In this document: piece after piece, positions 6,817-8,190 of the stretch
Position numbering within the stretch: the first letter of the stretch is position 1
Layout of the letters: each line of letters starts with the position of its first letter
Origin: Betaproteobacteria bacterium
GTDB lineage: Bacteria; Pseudomonadota; Gammaproteobacteria; Burkholderiales; SG8-41
Reading direction: 5' to 3'
Length of the DNA: 8,190 nucleotides
NCBI GenBank assembly: GCA_025353085.1
Contig: JANXRI010000070.1
Span: 1-8,190, forward strand
The notes under the pieces: model-generated
Told to the model about the DNA's origin: nothing
The model's input: the letters and a program-made list of their open reading frames with translations, nothing else
The model's database searches: none
Made by a program: the position numbers and the translations under genes

Positions 6817-7509
6817 ATGTCAAAATTATCCTTATTGATTGGCGCTACCGTCCTCTTTGCCGACATCGCCGCCGCGGCAACCGGTGATGCGTACGTCTAT
6901 CGCGTCGTGAACGGGTATAACAACGAGGTCCGCGGCACGGTTCGCTACCGGGTCGAACGCGCCGAAGCGGAGCGCGTCGAAGTTGCGGTAACTACAGATA
7001 CGCCGAGCGCTGGCAGTGCGCGTACCGAGATTTATACCGGTAACGGCAATTGGCTGCGCCATCCTCTCGCCTCACACGATCAATTGCGTGATTTTGAATT
7101 TGGCACGGCTTTGCCTGTTTACGTGCCGGACGATCGAGCGGACGGTTCGTGGTCGACGCGCGTGAATGCCGTCGACCCGGCGACCGGCCGGCGCAATAGC
7201 GTGCGAGTCGACGGTCAGGTGCTCGGCAACGAACGTATCACGGTGCCCGCTGGCACATATGACACCGTAAAAATTCAACGCCGGACGTATGTAGGCGATT
7301 GGGATGGGTTTTTGCTTGAAACGCAAATCGTGGAAACCGATTGGTACGCGCCGGCGTTGGGTCGACCGGTCAGAAGCGACAGCAAGTCAACCTGGCAGGA
7401 CAACAGCCGTTGCACGCGCGGCGGCTGTCCATGGTTTCGGGGCGATTGGAATGTCACCGAACTCGCCGAAATCACCGCGGCACAGACCGGTTCCGGTCAA
7501 ATACGGTAA
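6817..7509 (+). CDS. Hypothetical secreted protein
   Basis: A 230-residue protein of unknown function. Residues 1 to about 21 look like a signal peptide: a Lys at 3, the hydrophobic run LSLLIGATVLF, and an IAAAA cleavage region before TGDAY, which points to the periplasm. The mature part is rich in beta-prone segments. ITVPAGTYDTVKI (141-153) followed by a WYAPALGRPVRSDS block recalls periplasmic beta-barrel-like proteins of the DUF3108 type, where a VPAGT segment precedes a WYxPxxG segment; this resemblance is from memory and weak. Cys199 and Cys204 (CTRGGC) could form a disulfide; they are the only cysteines. GAGAGG at 6807-6812 is a close-spaced Shine-Dalgarno site. The gene follows ubiE by 33 bases and is likely co-transcribed, but I would not assign a quinone role. 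Confidence 0.85.
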   Translation: MSKLSLLIGATVLFADIAAAATGDAYVYRVVNGYNNEVRGTVRYRVERAEAERVEVAVTTDTPSAGSARTEIYTGNGNWLRHPLASHDQLRDFEFGTALPVYVPDDRADGSWSTRVNAVDPATGRRNSVRVDGQVLGNERITVPAGTYDTVKIQRRTYVGDWDGFLLETQIVETDWYAPALGRPVRSDSKSTWQDNSRCTRGGCPWFRGDWNVTELAEITAAQTGSGQIR

Positions 7510-7630
7510 AGGTGCAACTAATCGATAACCAAAACGTCCAACACGCGTTATTTGCCGAAAACACCCGTCGATTTCATGTGATTGCGAAGTTTAATGAGTG
7601 CAGTCAGAGCTATTGCTACAATACGCGCTG

Positions 7631-7655
7631 AACGTTGTAAAGTGGTTACGTTTTT
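7631..7655 (+). terminator. Weak hairpin plus T-run, possible terminator
   Basis: AACGT at 7631-7635 is the reverse complement of ACGTT at 7648-7652, and a T-run spans 7651-7655. The stem is short and AT-rich, so it is a poor intrinsic terminator. It lies in the 177-base gap between the secreted-protein gene and the Tim44-like gene. An alternative pairing is GTAA 7637-7640 with TTAC 7646-7649. The same gap contains TACAAT at 7617-7622, a good -10 hexamer but with no acceptable -35 at 16-18 bases. I see no gene in the gap. Confidence 0.2.
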
Positions 7656-7686
7656 ATCTCGCTGCAAATTCAGCTCATAGGAAAAT

Positions 7687-8190
7687 ATGCATACAAAATT
7701 GATCGCTGTCATAGTAGCCGTACTCAGCCTGGGCATCCTCATAACCGACGCTGACGCGAAACGCCTTGGCGGCGGCTCCAGCGTTGGCAAGCAACGTTCG
7801 GCAACGCCGCCAGCCGCGGCGCCGACCGCACCTACCGCGACACCCGCAGCCCCTGCACCGCAACCGTCGGGCATGAGCCGTTGGCTCGGGCCGTTGGCGG
7901 GCCTCGCCATCGGCGCCGGCCTTGCCTCCATGTTTATGGGTAACGGTTTCGGTGGCGCGTTCGGCAGCATATTGTTGATGCTGGCCATTGCCGCGGCAGT
8001 GATATTTGCACTGCGCATGTTCCGCTCGAAAACGGCGCGAACGCCGCTTCAATACGCGGGCGGCGCTCCGGCGAACGAGCCCACCATCCGCAACGACATG
8101 TCGACCGGCTTCGGCGGCGGTGCGCCTGCGGCAGTCGAAGCCAAGCGTTTCCCGCCCGGCTTCGATGTCGTGCAGTTTGCTCAGCACGCA
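7687..8190 (+). CDS. Tim44-like domain membrane protein, 3'-partial
   Basis: 168 residues are visible and the frame runs off the right edge. Residues 5-19 form a hydrophobic signal segment (LIAVIVAVLSLGILI) followed by a DADA|KR cleavage-like site. Then come a glycine patch (LGGGSSVGKQRS), an Ala/Pro/Thr-rich linker (about 39-61), two likely membrane segments (about 66-85, WLGPLAGLAIGAGLASM, and 94-112), and a cytoplasmic-looking stretch ending in PPGFDVVQFAQHA, which resembles the start of the Tim44-like domain (usually GFDxxxFLxxA). In betaproteobacteria such proteins sit beside ubiE, upstream of the SCP2/ubiJ and ubiB genes. Their function is unknown; the fold is shared with mitochondrial Tim44. 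AGGA at 7679-7682 provides a close-spaced ribosome site. The Tim44 domain itself is mostly outside the window, so the family call rests on the N-terminal pattern and context. Confidence 0.85.
   Translation, partial: MHTKLIAVIVAVLSLGILITDADAKRLGGGSSVGKQRSATPPAAAPTAPTATPAAPAPQPSGMSRWLGPLAGLAIGAGLASMFMGNGFGGAFGSILLMLAIAAAVIFALRMFRSKTARTPLQYAGGAPANEPTIRNDMSTGFGGGAPAAVEAKRFPPGFDVVQFAQHA

Noticed and set aside
7582..7622. Promoter for the Tim44-like gene using TACAAT at 7617-7622
   Set aside because: The -10 is good, but the only -35-like hexamers (TTGCGA 7582, TTAATG 7591) are spaced 29 and 20 bases away.
7675..8187. - strand open frame opposite the Tim44-like gene
   Set aside because: The + strand frame has a signal segment, membrane segments and family pattern; the - strand product is an Arg/Ala/Gly-rich shadow.

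Overview
The window reads as chromosomal DNA from a GC-rich betaproteobacterium. The main evidence is the gene order: a large flavin/iron-sulfur dehydrogenase, a HIT-family protein, a DUF971 gene, ubiE, and a gene with the N-terminus of a Tim44-like membrane protein. From general knowledge, this set surrounds the ubiquinone genes in many betaproteobacteria. I cannot place it to order or genus by eye. All supported genes lie on the + strand. I see no mobile elements, CRISPR arrays, tRNA or rRNA genes.

Layout. (1) Positions 2-3091: C-terminal part of a fused FAD-linked dehydrogenase, ferredoxin and CCG-domain protein, open at the left edge. (2) 3125-3598: HIT-family nucleotide hydrolase/transferase, 33 bases downstream and probably co-transcribed. 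(3) 3599-3858: a 260-base gap with a nested inverted repeat that ends at a good Shine-Dalgarno site. (4) 3859-5466: a 535-residue protein with an apparent degenerate PilZ domain near its C-terminus. (5) A short gap with a hairpin just after that stop codon. (6) 5592-6033: a DUF971 gene broken by what looks like one inserted base near 5845. (7) 6049-6783: ubiE, the C-methyltransferase of ubiquinone/menaquinone synthesis. (8) 6817-7509: an unrecognised secreted protein. (9) A 177-base gap of lower GC, then from 7687 the N-terminal half of a Tim44-like membrane protein that runs off the right edge.

How the genes fit together: ubiE is the only gene here with a firmly known pathway role, quinone-ring C-methylation. 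The dehydrogenase could feed electrons from an organic acid into the respiratory chain, but its substrate is unknown. DUF971 and Tim44-like genes are plausible accessory partners by neighbourhood only. The PilZ-like protein suggests c-di-GMP signalling, although one of the two classical ligand motifs is missing.

No clearly new multi-gene system is visible. The points most worth a second look are the disrupted DUF971 gene, the structured leader before the PilZ-like gene, that protein's unexplained N-terminal region, and the secreted protein placed between ubiE and the Tim44-like gene.
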